A DNA stretch of 64,000 bases, from positions 1-64,000 of IMG/VR virus record IMGVR_UViG_3300017746_000005. The stretch is one strand, 5' to 3'. Position 1 is the first letter of the stretch; each line of letters begins with the position of its first letter. The notes under the pieces are model-generated. The model saw nothing but the letters and a program-made list of their open reading frames with translations, was not told the DNA's origin and searched no databases. The position numbers were made by a program, and so were the translations under genes. Positions 47,211 through 55,462 of this stretch are shown here, one piece after another. The DNA is from a virus.

Positions 47211-48008
47211 ATGGCTAATTACGCTTCTTATAAACAGATTAGTAACTCACAAATTGTTGATGGGTCTATTACTAACACTCAACTAGCGAGTGGAGCATTC
47301 TCCAATTGGAATGTTAAGTGGATATATGGTGATCCTACGGCAATGACTTCTGGATGTTGCTGCGCTTGGACTGTTCCTACTGGAGTACAACGAATTTATT
47401 GGGAACTCTGGGGTGCTGGAGGAAACGGACACGGAACATGTTCTTGTAATAGATGTTATAACTGGCATGGAGCCCAGGGTGGATACTATAACGCAAAAAC
47501 CATTGGAACAAAAGCTGGTTGTGCATATTCTGTATGTGCTGGTGGTGTTTATCGTTGTTGTTCTAGAGAGTGTGTTGGATGTGATGGATGTGTTTCATAT
47601 GTAAATGGATATAATTTAAGTAACTTCTGTGCAATGGGTGGCACTAGAGGTTGTGCTACCAACTCTTGGTCTACAACTTGCTATAGTTCTATGGCTAAGT
47701 GTTGTTTTCAACCTGGTGCTCATGGAGGAGACTTCGGAATGGGTAACCATGGTGGTGGTACTAGAAAGGGATATGGTTCTGCTGGTTGGAACTGTCATTG
47801 TTACTTCAATGAAAGTAGACCCACAGGAGCTCCATTCTTGGGTACTATGGCAGTTAATTCTACTGTTAGACATTGTTGGGTTCGTTGTGGATGCTGGAGA
47901 GCTCCATACGCACACGGTGGTCAGGGTGCAGTCACATCTTACTGTGAAAGATGTTGTGGACAAGGTGGAACAGGTGGAAGTGGTCTTGTTAAAATTAGTT
48001 ATATGTAA
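47211..48008 (+). CDS. Gly/Cys-rich adhesin-like protein, copy 3
   Basis: 265 residues with 26 Cys. Same plan as copies 1 and 2; it is closer to copy 1 in the Cys blocks (YRCCSRECVGC, SYCERCCGQGG) and to copy 2 in SNFCA and CWVRCGCW, which suggests exchange among copies. The region around residues 140-200 differs. An intrinsic terminator follows at 48049-48073. Confidence 0.75.
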   Translation: MANYASYKQISNSQIVDGSITNTQLASGAFSNWNVKWIYGDPTAMTSGCCCAWTVPTGVQRIYWELWGAGGNGHGTCSCNRCYNWHGAQGGYYNAKTIGTKAGCAYSVCAGGVYRCCSRECVGCDGCVSYVNGYNLSNFCAMGGTRGCATNSWSTTCYSSMAKCCFQPGAHGGDFGMGNHGGGTRKGYGSAGWNCHCYFNESRPTGAPFLGTMAVNSTVRHCWVRCGCWRAPYAHGGQGAVTSYCERCCGQGGTGGSGLVKISYM

Positions 48009-48087
48009 TTCTGGATGTTGTGGGGCAGGATGTCCCGATTGTCCATTTAGACCTCGAAAGGGGTCTTTTTTTTATGTTTTGTTATAA
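47986..48087 (+). CDS. possible short Cys-motif ORF overlapping the terminator
   Basis: In a different frame from copy 3, TTG at 47986 opens a 33-codon frame, preceded by GGAAG. It encodes NSGCCGAGCPDCPFRPRKG, which resembles the CCG-x-GC-x-x-CP motif of small Cys-motif proteins (DUF5522-like). The ORF runs through the terminator hairpin and uses a weak start codon. It may be a real tiny gene, a remnant, or chance. I treat it as tentative. Confidence 0.25.
   Translation: MLKLVICNSGCCGAGCPDCPFRPRKGSFFYVLL
48049..48073 (+). terminator. intrinsic terminator with GAAA loop
   Basis: AGACCTC (48049-48055) pairs with GGGGTCT (48060-48066) around a GAAA tetraloop, with one G-U pair, followed by an 8-T tract (48066-48073). 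It ends the adhesin transcripts. Confidence 0.9.
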
Positions 48088-48090
48088 ATA
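48083..48090 (+). promoter_or_regulatory. late promoter TATAAATA
   Basis: Perfect TATAAATA ten bases after the terminator T-tract, 34 bp before the ATG at 48125. The terminator-promoter pair isolates the chaperone-like gene. Confidence 0.7.
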
Positions 48091-48124
48091 ACTGGGAAGG
48101 ATGTTAACCTGAAAAAATCTAACC

Positions 48125-48892
48125 ATGGCAACAGAAATTATTTCCCACGATTGGAACATGCCCGTTCCAAACGATTTCCTAAGAGATCACTCATATTCAG
48201 AAGGCAAAACAAGAGCCGTTACTTATGATGGTCCCGATAAAATTTGGCTACAAATTGGTGCTGATGGCACCGAAGTACATGGGCCCCTGACCGAAGATGA
48301 CATGGCTGATGGAAGACCAATTCCAGCCGATGTAACTCAAATGTTTGAAGTGGATTGCACCGAGTATCCACTCATCTGCCAACTGAGAGGACCAGTCATC
48401 GATGAAAAAGAAGAAAGCCGAGACATGGAGGATGACGTTGCTCATCCAGATTGTCCCGATATGACTGCTCAGGGGTACAGACAATTAAAGTATAATCAAC
48501 ATTTGTTTATCGAAGATCTTTATGATGGTGCATCGGTAAGAATCGTTGATGGAGCTCCAACAGTACATGCATTCAGTGTTAATGAGAAACTTATTGGTAG
48601 AGCCGATGATCTAACTTGGGATGAGATCAGAGATCATAGAAATGGAATTCTCAGTGGTAGTGATGGTCAAATTGCAGAGGACATGCCCGAGGACATGAAG
48701 ACTATATGGAAAGCATATCGTCAGAAGTTGAGAGATCTTCCCGCTGAATTAGCTGCAGCTGGTGTTTCTCCAAATATGGCATACTATATGTTCCCTGACG
48801 TACCATACTTTACTAATCCTCCATCTGACCCAGAAGAACCTGCAGATGCATCTGCCGATTGGGCGCCCCCAAGTAGTGGTGTTATTGGTTGA
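48125..48892 (+). CDS. tail-assembly-chaperone-like protein
   Basis: 255 residues, acidic. Residues ~165-230 (LTWDEIRDHRNGIL, then W-KAYRQKLRDLPAEL and FPDVPYF) match the Phage_tail_APC pattern 'R..R...L...D....W..YR..LRDLP.......WP..P' of tail-fibre assembly chaperones. The N-terminal part is beta-rich with DGPDKIWLQIGADG, and the C-terminal tail is Pro/Asp-rich. Position directly after the fibre and adhesin genes supports a fibre-assembly role. Bounded by a late promoter and a terminator. Confidence 0.65.
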   Translation: MATEIISHDWNMPVPNDFLRDHSYSEGKTRAVTYDGPDKIWLQIGADGTEVHGPLTEDDMADGRPIPADVTQMFEVDCTEYPLICQLRGPVIDEKEESRDMEDDVAHPDCPDMTAQGYRQLKYNQHLFIEDLYDGASVRIVDGAPTVHAFSVNEKLIGRADDLTWDEIRDHRNGILSGSDGQIAEDMPEDMKTIWKAYRQKLRDLPAELAAAGVSPNMAYYMFPDVPYFTNPPSDPEEPADASADWAPPSSGVIG

Positions 48893-48912
48893 GTCTGAGG
48901 TAGATATATAAT
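48885..48912 (+). promoter_or_regulatory. possible sigma70-like promoter ahead of the island
   Basis: TTGGTT (48885-48890), 16-bp spacer, TATAAT (48907-48912). Initiation would fall at about 48919, right at the terminator hairpin. The -10 box is perfect and the -35 weak, in AT-rich DNA, so this is tentative. Confidence 0.3.
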
Positions 48913-48919
48913 ATTATAT

Positions 48920-48941
48920 GGGAGCTAAGGCTCCCTTTTTT
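48920..48941 (+). terminator. intrinsic terminator before the accessory island
   Basis: GGGAGC (48920-48925), TAAG loop, GCTCCC (48930-48935), then six Ts (48936-48941). Confidence 0.85.
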
Positions 48942-48954
48942 AATGGGAAGAAAT

Positions 48955-49587
48955 ATGTTTGAACTAAATGAATCTCGTAAGACGACAGTAAAAAAAATAT
49001 ATGATCATGCTAAAAATGACCTAGGGCATGTATGGAGATATGTAATTACTATAGATGATTTCTATAAAAATCCCGATGAAGTACGAAAAATTGCTCTTAA
49101 TGGTACTCGCAAGACCGATAAGAAATATACGGGAAATCTTATAGGATCAAGAGTTATTGAAAATATAGAAGGATTTGATGAGAATTTAAAATCAGTTTTT
49201 GAAAAAGCATGTCAATTTGATTTTTGGAATCCAGAGTACGATGATACTTTTTGGAGAGATACTAAATTTATGGCAAATGTAACTAATGGAAATGATATTG
49301 AAACTAGATTCAATGAGAAAAAACATACATATACATTCCATAAAGATTCCACTAATTATAAGTGGGCTGCAGTAATCTACCTCAATAAAGATCAGGAATG
49401 TGATGGAGGAACTAATTTTTATGCTTGGATGCCAGACGATCCATCAGCCGTACCAAGATTAGAATATGAATCTAAAATGAAATACAATAGGATGGTGTTA
49501 TATGAATGTGATCACATGCATGGAGCAGTTCTTAAAAGGGGTATGTTTACTGAGTTTCCAAGACTTGTACAAGTATTATTCATGTAA
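48955..49587 (+). CDS. DUF6445-like (2OG-Fe(II)-like) protein
   Basis: 210 residues from the ATG at 48955, which has GGGAAG in front; the ATG at 48943 directly abuts the terminator and lacks a site. The pattern YVITIDDFYKNPDEVRKIAL, then H129-K-D131, WAAVIYLNKDQECDGGTNFY, distal H189 (DHMHGA) and R203 (PRLVQVLF) is that of DUF6445 proteins. Their H-x-D...H...R layout is that of 2OG-dependent oxygenases. A relative lies on the other strand at 58641. Substrate unknown. First gene of the accessory island. Confidence 0.65.
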   Translation: MFELNESRKTTVKKIYDHAKNDLGHVWRYVITIDDFYKNPDEVRKIALNGTRKTDKKYTGNLIGSRVIENIEGFDENLKSVFEKACQFDFWNPEYDDTFWRDTKFMANVTNGNDIETRFNEKKHTYTFHKDSTNYKWAAVIYLNKDQECDGGTNFYAWMPDDPSAVPRLEYESKMKYNRMVLYECDHMHGAVLKRGMFTEFPRLVQVLFM

Positions 49588-49597
49588 TTTTGGTAGA

Positions 49598-49604
49598 CTA
49601 AATA
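49598..49604 (+). promoter_or_regulatory. late promoter-like CTAAATA
   Basis: CTAAATA in the 63-bp gap, 46 bp before the ATG at 49651. A TATACT hexamer (49627-49632) nearby could instead be part of a sigma70 promoter, but no good -35 is evident. Confidence 0.35.
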
Positions 49605-49650
49605 CATCAGAATAGATCATTCTTTATTATACTGTTTGGAGTTTTTTTAT

Positions 49651-50826
49651 ATGAGATCCAAAGCATTTTTTGTCAATGGAGGAGCCGGTAGAGTGCTTTG
49701 CTCCATTCCTGCATTTGAAAAATATGCAGAAACACATGATGATTTTATCATCGTTGCTGAAGGAGGAACTGACTTTTTTAAAGGTCATCCAACTTTAGAT
49801 GGTAAAGTTTATGATATGTGGCACAAGAATTTGTTTCAGGAACATTTGAAACATAGAGATTGTGTTTCACCAGAACCATATAGAATGTGGCATTACTACA
49901 ATCAAAAATGTAGTTTGACACAGGCTTTTGATATGGAAATCAATGGTCTAGATGAACCCAGAGAACTTCCCAAACCAACTCTCAATCTCACTAAGATGGA
50001 GGTTATTGCTGGTTACAATATGATTCAAGAAGTGAAATCAGTAAGTGGTAAAGATAAAGTCGTAGTAATCCAGCCTTTCGGTAGAGGTGTTCAGCAAGTT
50101 GGAGAGTTTATCGCAGATGCTTCGTCAAGAAGTATGTCTCTCGTAAACACTGTAGATATTATCAATGATCTTAAAAAAGATTATGGTATCATTGTAATGT
50201 CTGAACTCCAGTTTCCAGTAGAAGAAAATGAAGAGAAGTCAAAATATAAAATTGCAAGACCTCAAATTGAGGACATTAGAGTATGGGCTGCTATTATAGA
50301 TGTTGCTGATCACTTTATAGGTGTAGATAGTATCGGTCAACATATTTGCAAGTCTCTTGACAAAAAAGCAACTGTAGTTATTGGATCTACTTATCCAGTT
50401 AATATTTCTTATCCAGAAGATAGTAACTTTGATCTAATTGATATTGGTTTAGACAGAAGGAAATATTCTCCAATTAGATTAACTATGGATGAAACTGTTG
50501 ATCGGTATAATGATCAATCCATGGAAATGTCTGCGGAACAAGTCAAATCTATTTTGCGTTCTGCTAGAAAACATTTAGGTAAACCCGTTTCATTTAAAGG
50601 AACTTATACTCCTCCACAAAGCACAGAATGTCCTACATGCCCGCCTGGAACTTCAACAACTCCTGCAATTGCACCAGGAAATACTGCAGTGTTGCCAGGA
50701 AGTGCTGCATTGATGCCACAACCTCAGTGGAATCAACCACCTGCAAATATTGTAGAAAAACCTAAAAAACCAAAAGTAGGTTTCAAAAACGAAGTAAAGA
50801 ATCTACTAAAAACTGATATTAATTGA
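49651..50826 (+). CDS. GT9/heptosyltransferase-like GT-B protein
   Basis: 391 residues from ATG 49651 (GGAG at 49638-49641); a TTG at 49636 is less likely. FVNGGAGRVLCSIPAFEKY at the N-terminus and the C-domain block VADHFIGVDSIGQHICKSLD, then TVVIGSTYP, follow the GT9 plan (N-terminal 'G.GD.l...P', C-terminal 'D.....S...H.....'). Heptosyltransferases use ADP-heptose, and HldE- and HldD-like genes are nearby. The last ~75 residues are Pro-rich (TPPQSTECPTCPPG) with a basic end, which is unusual for GT9. Donor unproven. Confidence 0.6.
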   Translation: MRSKAFFVNGGAGRVLCSIPAFEKYAETHDDFIIVAEGGTDFFKGHPTLDGKVYDMWHKNLFQEHLKHRDCVSPEPYRMWHYYNQKCSLTQAFDMEINGLDEPRELPKPTLNLTKMEVIAGYNMIQEVKSVSGKDKVVVIQPFGRGVQQVGEFIADASSRSMSLVNTVDIINDLKKDYGIIVMSELQFPVEENEEKSKYKIARPQIEDIRVWAAIIDVADHFIGVDSIGQHICKSLDKKATVVIGSTYPVNISYPEDSNFDLIDIGLDRRKYSPIRLTMDETVDRYNDQSMEMSAEQVKSILRSARKHLGKPVSFKGTYTPPQSTECPTCPPGTSTTPAIAPGNTAVLPGSAALMPQPQWNQPPANIVEKPKKPKVGFKNEVKNLLKTDIN

Positions 50827-50835
50827 GGTATTTAA

Positions 50836-52632
50836 ATGTCACAATGGATTGCGGCTATTGCCCGAGGTCACAACTCAGGGCTCTGTCTACTAAAAGATGG
50901 TGAAATTGTCTTATCAATAGAAGAAGAACGACTTTCTAGGAACAAGTATGATGGAGGTCCATATGCTTGTATGACTAGAATTTTGGACTTCACGGATACT
51001 CTTGATTATCTCGTTATCGCACATACTCAACCACTAAGTGAGGCTGGGCATTGTGATTTTAGTGGAGATCCAATCTATGTTGCATTGGCAAGAAAGTTAG
51101 GACTAATTGATAGGAAAGAAAATCCAAATCAACACCCTCAAGTTATTGATTTGAGTTCAACTCACCATAAACTTCACGCAGCATGTGCCTTCTATAGGTC
51201 TGGATTTAGTCGTGCTGCAGCTGTTGTTGTTGATGGTGCAGGTACTTTCATTCCCATGAATATTAATGGGGAAAATGAAATGACATGGGAACTAGAATCC
51301 ATGTTCAATTGTGAGTATCCATCAGAATTCAAGACAATCTACAAACATCAAGGCGGAAGAGGTCCATGGAACTCTATTCGATTTGAAGAGTTTAGTAGTG
51401 AAAGGGAAGGTGAGGAAGGAACTCATGAAATGATTCTTGATGATACTGCTGGTATCACTAAGGCATATGAAGCTGTAACACAGTATTGTGGGTGGTCTCC
51501 TATTGAAGCTGGTAAAACTATGGGTCTATTCCCATATGGAACCCCCAATGACGATATTCCAGATGTGTATACGGATTATAACGGGGCCTCTGAGTGGAAA
51601 ACATCCAATAGAGACCTCATTACACCAACGTATCCTAACGGTGCCCTAGTCAATCAGGGGCGGTTTAAATACCTTAAGACTGACTATGACTTTGAAGGTG
51701 ATATGACCCTCTTACAGAACCGTAGAGACATGGCATACGCTATTCAAGTAGAGTCTCAACAAATGGTTCTGGACCTAATTCGTAAAGTTGTAAATATGAC
51801 TGGTCAAACTAATGTAGTATTGACTGGTGGATATGCACTAAATTGTGTTGCTAACTATTGGTATCTTGAACAACTAAAAGATGAAGGTATTAATCTATTT
51901 GTAGAACCTGTAAGTAATGATGCTGGTACTGCAATTGGAGCTGCACTTCTCCAATACCATAGAGTAACTAAAGATGCACAAGTCCGCGAACCCCTAAAAG
52001 ATCTTTATACTGGATTTGAATATATGTATTCGACTGATCAAATTGTAGATACTGCAGATAAGTATGGATCTACAAGAGTTTTTGAAGCCACAAACAAAGA
52101 TGTAATTGATTTAATTACCAATAAAAATATTGTTGCTATCTTCCAAGGTAGATCCGAGGCTGGTCCTAGAGCACTAGGTAACAGGTCTATTCTTTATGAT
52201 CCTCGTGATCCAGATGGAAAGGATTTTGTTAATAAAGTAAAAAATCGTGAATACTTCCGACCTTTTGCTGGATCAATCCTTAAAGAACATGTTCATGAGT
52301 GGTTTGATCTTCGTGGTATGGACGAAACCCCATTCATGATGTATGCTGTTAAATGTCAGGATGGGATTGAAGAGAAAATTCCTGCAATCATTCATGTTGA
52401 TGGTACTTGTAGGATTCAAACAGTCACCGAAGAACAAAATAAAAATTATTATGATTTGATTAAAGAATTTTATGAAGCTACTGGTTGTCCTATTGTCTTC
52501 AACACTTCTTTTAATTTGGGGGGCGAGCCTCTCGTTGAAACAATTGATGATGCTTGCAGAACCCTTTCTGAATCTGATATCGAATATCTCTACTTACCCG
52601 AACATGGGTTGATGATTGAGGCTAAAAATTAA
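50836..52632 (+). CDS. full-length NodU/TobZ-type carbamoyltransferase
   Basis: 598 residues, normal for the family. In such enzymes the C-terminal YrdC-like domain makes carbamoyl-adenylate from carbamoyl phosphate and ATP, and the N-terminal Kae1-like domain transfers it to a sugar hydroxyl. The metal-site H110-H-x-x-H114 (STHHKLHAACAFY) is intact, as are AGKTMGLFPYG, GGYALNCVANYWYL and the VSNDAG Asp. The C-terminal domain starts after ~385 and includes GRSEAGPRALGNRS and NREYFRPFAGSI. It overlaps the next gene by one base (TAATG). Confidence 0.88.
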   Translation: MSQWIAAIARGHNSGLCLLKDGEIVLSIEEERLSRNKYDGGPYACMTRILDFTDTLDYLVIAHTQPLSEAGHCDFSGDPIYVALARKLGLIDRKENPNQHPQVIDLSSTHHKLHAACAFYRSGFSRAAAVVVDGAGTFIPMNINGENEMTWELESMFNCEYPSEFKTIYKHQGGRGPWNSIRFEEFSSEREGEEGTHEMILDDTAGITKAYEAVTQYCGWSPIEAGKTMGLFPYGTPNDDIPDVYTDYNGASEWKTSNRDLITPTYPNGALVNQGRFKYLKTDYDFEGDMTLLQNRRDMAYAIQVESQQMVLDLIRKVVNMTGQTNVVLTGGYALNCVANYWYLEQLKDEGINLFVEPVSNDAGTAIGAALLQYHRVTKDAQVREPLKDLYTGFEYMYSTDQIVDTADKYGSTRVFEATNKDVIDLITNKNIVAIFQGRSEAGPRALGNRSILYDPRDPDGKDFVNKVKNREYFRPFAGSILKEHVHEWFDLRGMDETPFMMYAVKCQDGIEEKIPAIIHVDGTCRIQTVTEEQNKNYYDLIKEFYEATGCPIVFNTSFNLGGEPLVETIDDACRTLSESDIEYLYLPEHGLMIEAKN

Positions 52633-53039
52633 TGAAGACTGTATTTGTAAATGGCACGTTTGATATTTTACATCCTGGACACATAGAACTATTCAGAGTA
52701 GCGAGATCTCTGGGTGATCGTGTCATTGTCGCTACAGATAGTGATGTGAAGATTAAAAAAGATAAAGGTCAAACCAAACCCATAAATGATCTTTGTTATA
52801 GAATATCAATGCTCGAATCAATCAAGTATATTGATGTTGTCCACTATTTCAATGATCGAAAGGGATTGGAAGATCTTATCAGAGTTTATAAACCAGATAT
52901 TCTCCTCTTAGGAAATGACTGGGAAAATGGTGATGTTGTTGGAAAAGATATTGTCAAAGAAGTTAGATTCTTACCAAGAGTTGGAGATTATTCTTCGAGC
53001 TCAATTATCAAAAAAATTCTAATTAACAACTTGGACTGA
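52632..53039 (+). CDS. HldE-type adenylyltransferase domain (split HldE)
   Basis: 135 residues, a stand-alone nucleotidyltransferase. VFVNGTFDILHPGH with H14-x-x-H17, KLGDR-like SLGDRVIVATDSD, and RVGDYSSSSIIKKI follow the C-terminal domain of HldE/RfaE. That domain makes ADP-heptose from heptose-1-phosphate. A glycerol-3-phosphate cytidylyltransferase is the main alternative, but the adjacent gene is the HldE kinase partner. The gene order is reversed relative to the fused bacterial enzyme. Confidence 0.75.
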   Translation: MKTVFVNGTFDILHPGHIELFRVARSLGDRVIVATDSDVKIKKDKGQTKPINDLCYRISMLESIKYIDVVHYFNDRKGLEDLIRVYKPDILLLGNDWENGDVVGKDIVKEVRFLPRVGDYSSSSIIKKILINNLD

Positions 53040-53815
53040 TGGAATGTAATATATTAGTTATTGGAGATTCATGTGATGATGAATACATCTATGGAGATTG
53101 TTCTAGGTTAAACCCAGAAGGACCTATTCCTGTTCTGGACAAGACATCCACAGAAGTAACACCTGGAATGGCATCAAATGTCAATGATAATTTGAGATCT
53201 TTTGGTGTCCGAACAAATCTAATTACGCAAAAAGAAACAATCAAGAAAACTCGATTTGTAGATAGAAAAAGTAATTATCAATTACTCAGAGTTGATACAA
53301 CTCCCGAGGTAACTCCATTAAGTGCTCCTCAGGTAAGAATGGCATTTATGCATAGTAAATATGATGCACTAGTAATATCAGACTATGATAAAGGTTTTCT
53401 TACAGATCAAGCATTACGTATTATCTGCACATATTTTAAAGGACCAATTTTTATTGACACAAAGAAAACTAAATTATTTCAACAACCTAATGTTTTCTTC
53501 AAGATAAACAAAAAAGAATATGATTTACTTGATCGTGAATTTATGCCTCATGATACTAATTTAATCGTAACTTTAGGATCAAATGGATGTAGGTGGAGGG
53601 GTATTAATTTCACACCAAGAAAGGTCAATGTATTTGATGTATGTGGAGCTGGTGATACCTTCCTCTCTGCCTTAGTGGTTGAATTTATTCGCACAAAAGA
53701 TATGCAGAATTCTATTAATTTTGCAAATATGGCAGCTTCTATTTCCGTAGAAAACTCAGGAACATATAAACTAACCAAAGATGACATTATGAGAATTTAT
53801 AATGGACAACTTTAA
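53039..53815 (+). CDS. HldE-type PfkB kinase domain (split HldE)
   Basis: 258 residues. The N-terminus IGDSCDDEYIYGDCSRLNPE parallels HldE '[20 protein letters not shown]', followed by PGMASNVNDNL (usual PGGAANVA). TRFVDRKSNYQLLRVD and LVISDYDKG match in order, and V-C-GAGDT (203-207) gives catalytic D206. In bacteria this domain phosphorylates heptose-7-phosphate at O1. It is shorter than the usual ~320 residues. It overlaps the adenylyltransferase by one base and the next gene by 14. Confidence 0.78.
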   Translation: MECNILVIGDSCDDEYIYGDCSRLNPEGPIPVLDKTSTEVTPGMASNVNDNLRSFGVRTNLITQKETIKKTRFVDRKSNYQLLRVDTTPEVTPLSAPQVRMAFMHSKYDALVISDYDKGFLTDQALRIICTYFKGPIFIDTKKTKLFQQPNVFFKINKKEYDLLDREFMPHDTNLIVTLGSNGCRWRGINFTPRKVNVFDVCGAGDTFLSALVVEFIRTKDMQNSINFANMAASISVENSGTYKLTKDDIMRIYNGQL

Positions 53816-54347
53816 ACAACCCAATCCAGTATTCTGGATGCCTTTCTTTATCGAAAAAATTGATATTAGTAAATTAGAGTTTAAAGAAGAACCAGAATAC
53901 AAACCAACTTTTATTTCTCGTACTCCAACTACAATGGAGGCAGATGAACTTACTCAAGAGTCATATAATTATCTTGGCAGGATTCTTTGGGAGTGTATAG
54001 GTCAATATACAGAGAAACCATTTTATATTGGTTCAGTTTGGCGTAACAAGTATGAGAAAACAGACTGGCAAGATCCACATATTCATTCTGGAGCTCAATG
54101 GAGTTTTGTAATTTATGTGGATGTTGAGGAATCTAAGACTGTTTTTCTTTCCCCAAGTAGACATAATCAAATGAATCAATGGGGATATCTAGGTCATGCT
54201 TTTCCTATAGAGTATATGCCAAAAGTTTCTTCTGAAAATATTATAATTTTCCCGTCATTCATTGAACATTTTGTTCCCCCTGGGAATGAAGGCATAACTA
54301 TATCAGGTAACATTTATTATGATCAGCCTCCAGGAGGACCAGTATGA
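53802..54347 (+). CDS. HxH oxygenase-like protein lacking the usual Arg
   Basis: 181 residues. DPHIHSGAQWSFVIYVD gives H93-x-H95, and IIIFPSFIEHFVPP gives distal H156, the TIGR02466-type 2OG oxygenase layout. Where relatives (and the 687 protein, R201) have Arg before the last strand, this one has G164 (NEGITISGN). So 2OG binding may be altered, or it may be a non-catalytic cupin-fold protein. It overlaps the kinase gene by 14 nt and the next by 4 (ATGA). Confidence 0.6.
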   Translation: MDNFKQPNPVFWMPFFIEKIDISKLEFKEEPEYKPTFISRTPTTMEADELTQESYNYLGRILWECIGQYTEKPFYIGSVWRNKYEKTDWQDPHIHSGAQWSFVIYVDVEESKTVFLSPSRHNQMNQWGYLGHAFPIEYMPKVSSENIIIFPSFIEHFVPPGNEGITISGNIYYDQPPGGPV

Positions 54348-55462
54348 AACAAGTTGGACTTAATCTTTCCCATGATTCCTCACTCTGTATTGTCGATCAA
54401 GGAGAAACAGAGATATTCATTGAAGAAGAGAGATATTCCAGAATCAAACATGATGGAGACCCATTTCATGTATTGGACAAACATTTTAGGGGAATAGATT
54501 CTGAAGATTATTCCAATACATACAATCTTGGAATGACTGGACTTTTAGATGAGGATCCTAAAGGAGGAAACGCTCTACAAATTGCTTCAGAGACAGTCAA
54601 TAGAACACTCTCTAAGATACTAACTTATAAAGATTTTGATAAGTGGTGTGCTCATAGTCATAAGCACGCACAAAATGTAATATATAACGAGCATCATCTT
54701 TTACATGCTTATTCTGGATTCTATAATTCTGGATTTGATGATGCAGCGATTGTAGTAGTTGATGCTATGGGAAATACACTAAGGAATAATGATAGATATG
54801 TAGAAGTTGCTACTACTTTCATTGGTGGTTATCCAAATATAATGGTTCCAATTGTTGGAATGTCTACACCAACTTACATGGCTTGTGATTCTGCAGAACA
54901 TAAAGGTGGATGGAACTGCGGAATCGGTATGGCATATTCTGCGGTATCGTCTTATCTTGGTTTTGGTGGACTTGGGGCTGGAAAAGTAATGGGTCTTGCT
55001 CCATACGGTAAAGAAGATCCCAATATTAAATCTTTCATTTTAGATGATGGATATACTGTAGACTCGAATTTATTTTACAGAACCAGATTTGGTGCAAACT
55101 TTATTCCATATGATTATCTCCCTCCTCATGTAGAAGCAGTAAACATAGAAAAACATTTCCAAAAACTTGCAAATCTTGCTTGGAGACTTCAAGAAGATTT
55201 TCAGACTCATATGTTATTTCTTCTCACCGATGCACTTGAAAGAACAAATATGCGAAATCTTGTTCTTACTGGTGGATGCGCTCTAAATTGTGTTGCAAAT
55301 TATTGGTACTTAGACAAGTTACCAAAAGATGTCAAACTATATGTAGAACCTATTAGTAATGATGCTGGAGTTTCTTTGGGACTTGCAAAATATTTGTATT
55401 ACACTGAAACTGAATCATACAAAAAACATCCTCTCAAAAATTTGTATTTAGGTCCAAAATGA
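54344..55462 (+). CDS. carbamoyltransferase Kae1-like domain only, copy A
   Basis: 372 residues covering just the N-terminal domain. EHHLLHAY (H117, H118, H121), AGKVMGLAPYG, GGCALNCVANYWYL and PISNDAG are intact, so the transfer site looks functional. The protein ends at NLYLGPK, the point where full-length enzymes continue into the YrdC-like domain (the 598-aa protein passes this point at about residue 390). It would need carbamoyl-adenylate from another protein. Overlaps both neighbours by 4 nt, no frameshift visible. Confidence 0.82.
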   Translation: MKQVGLNLSHDSSLCIVDQGETEIFIEEERYSRIKHDGDPFHVLDKHFRGIDSEDYSNTYNLGMTGLLDEDPKGGNALQIASETVNRTLSKILTYKDFDKWCAHSHKHAQNVIYNEHHLLHAYSGFYNSGFDDAAIVVVDAMGNTLRNNDRYVEVATTFIGGYPNIMVPIVGMSTPTYMACDSAEHKGGWNCGIGMAYSAVSSYLGFGGLGAGKVMGLAPYGKEDPNIKSFILDDGYTVDSNLFYRTRFGANFIPYDYLPPHVEAVNIEKHFQKLANLAWRLQEDFQTHMLFLLTDALERTNMRNLVLTGGCALNCVANYWYLDKLPKDVKLYVEPISNDAGVSLGLAKYLYYTETESYKKHPLKNLYLGPK

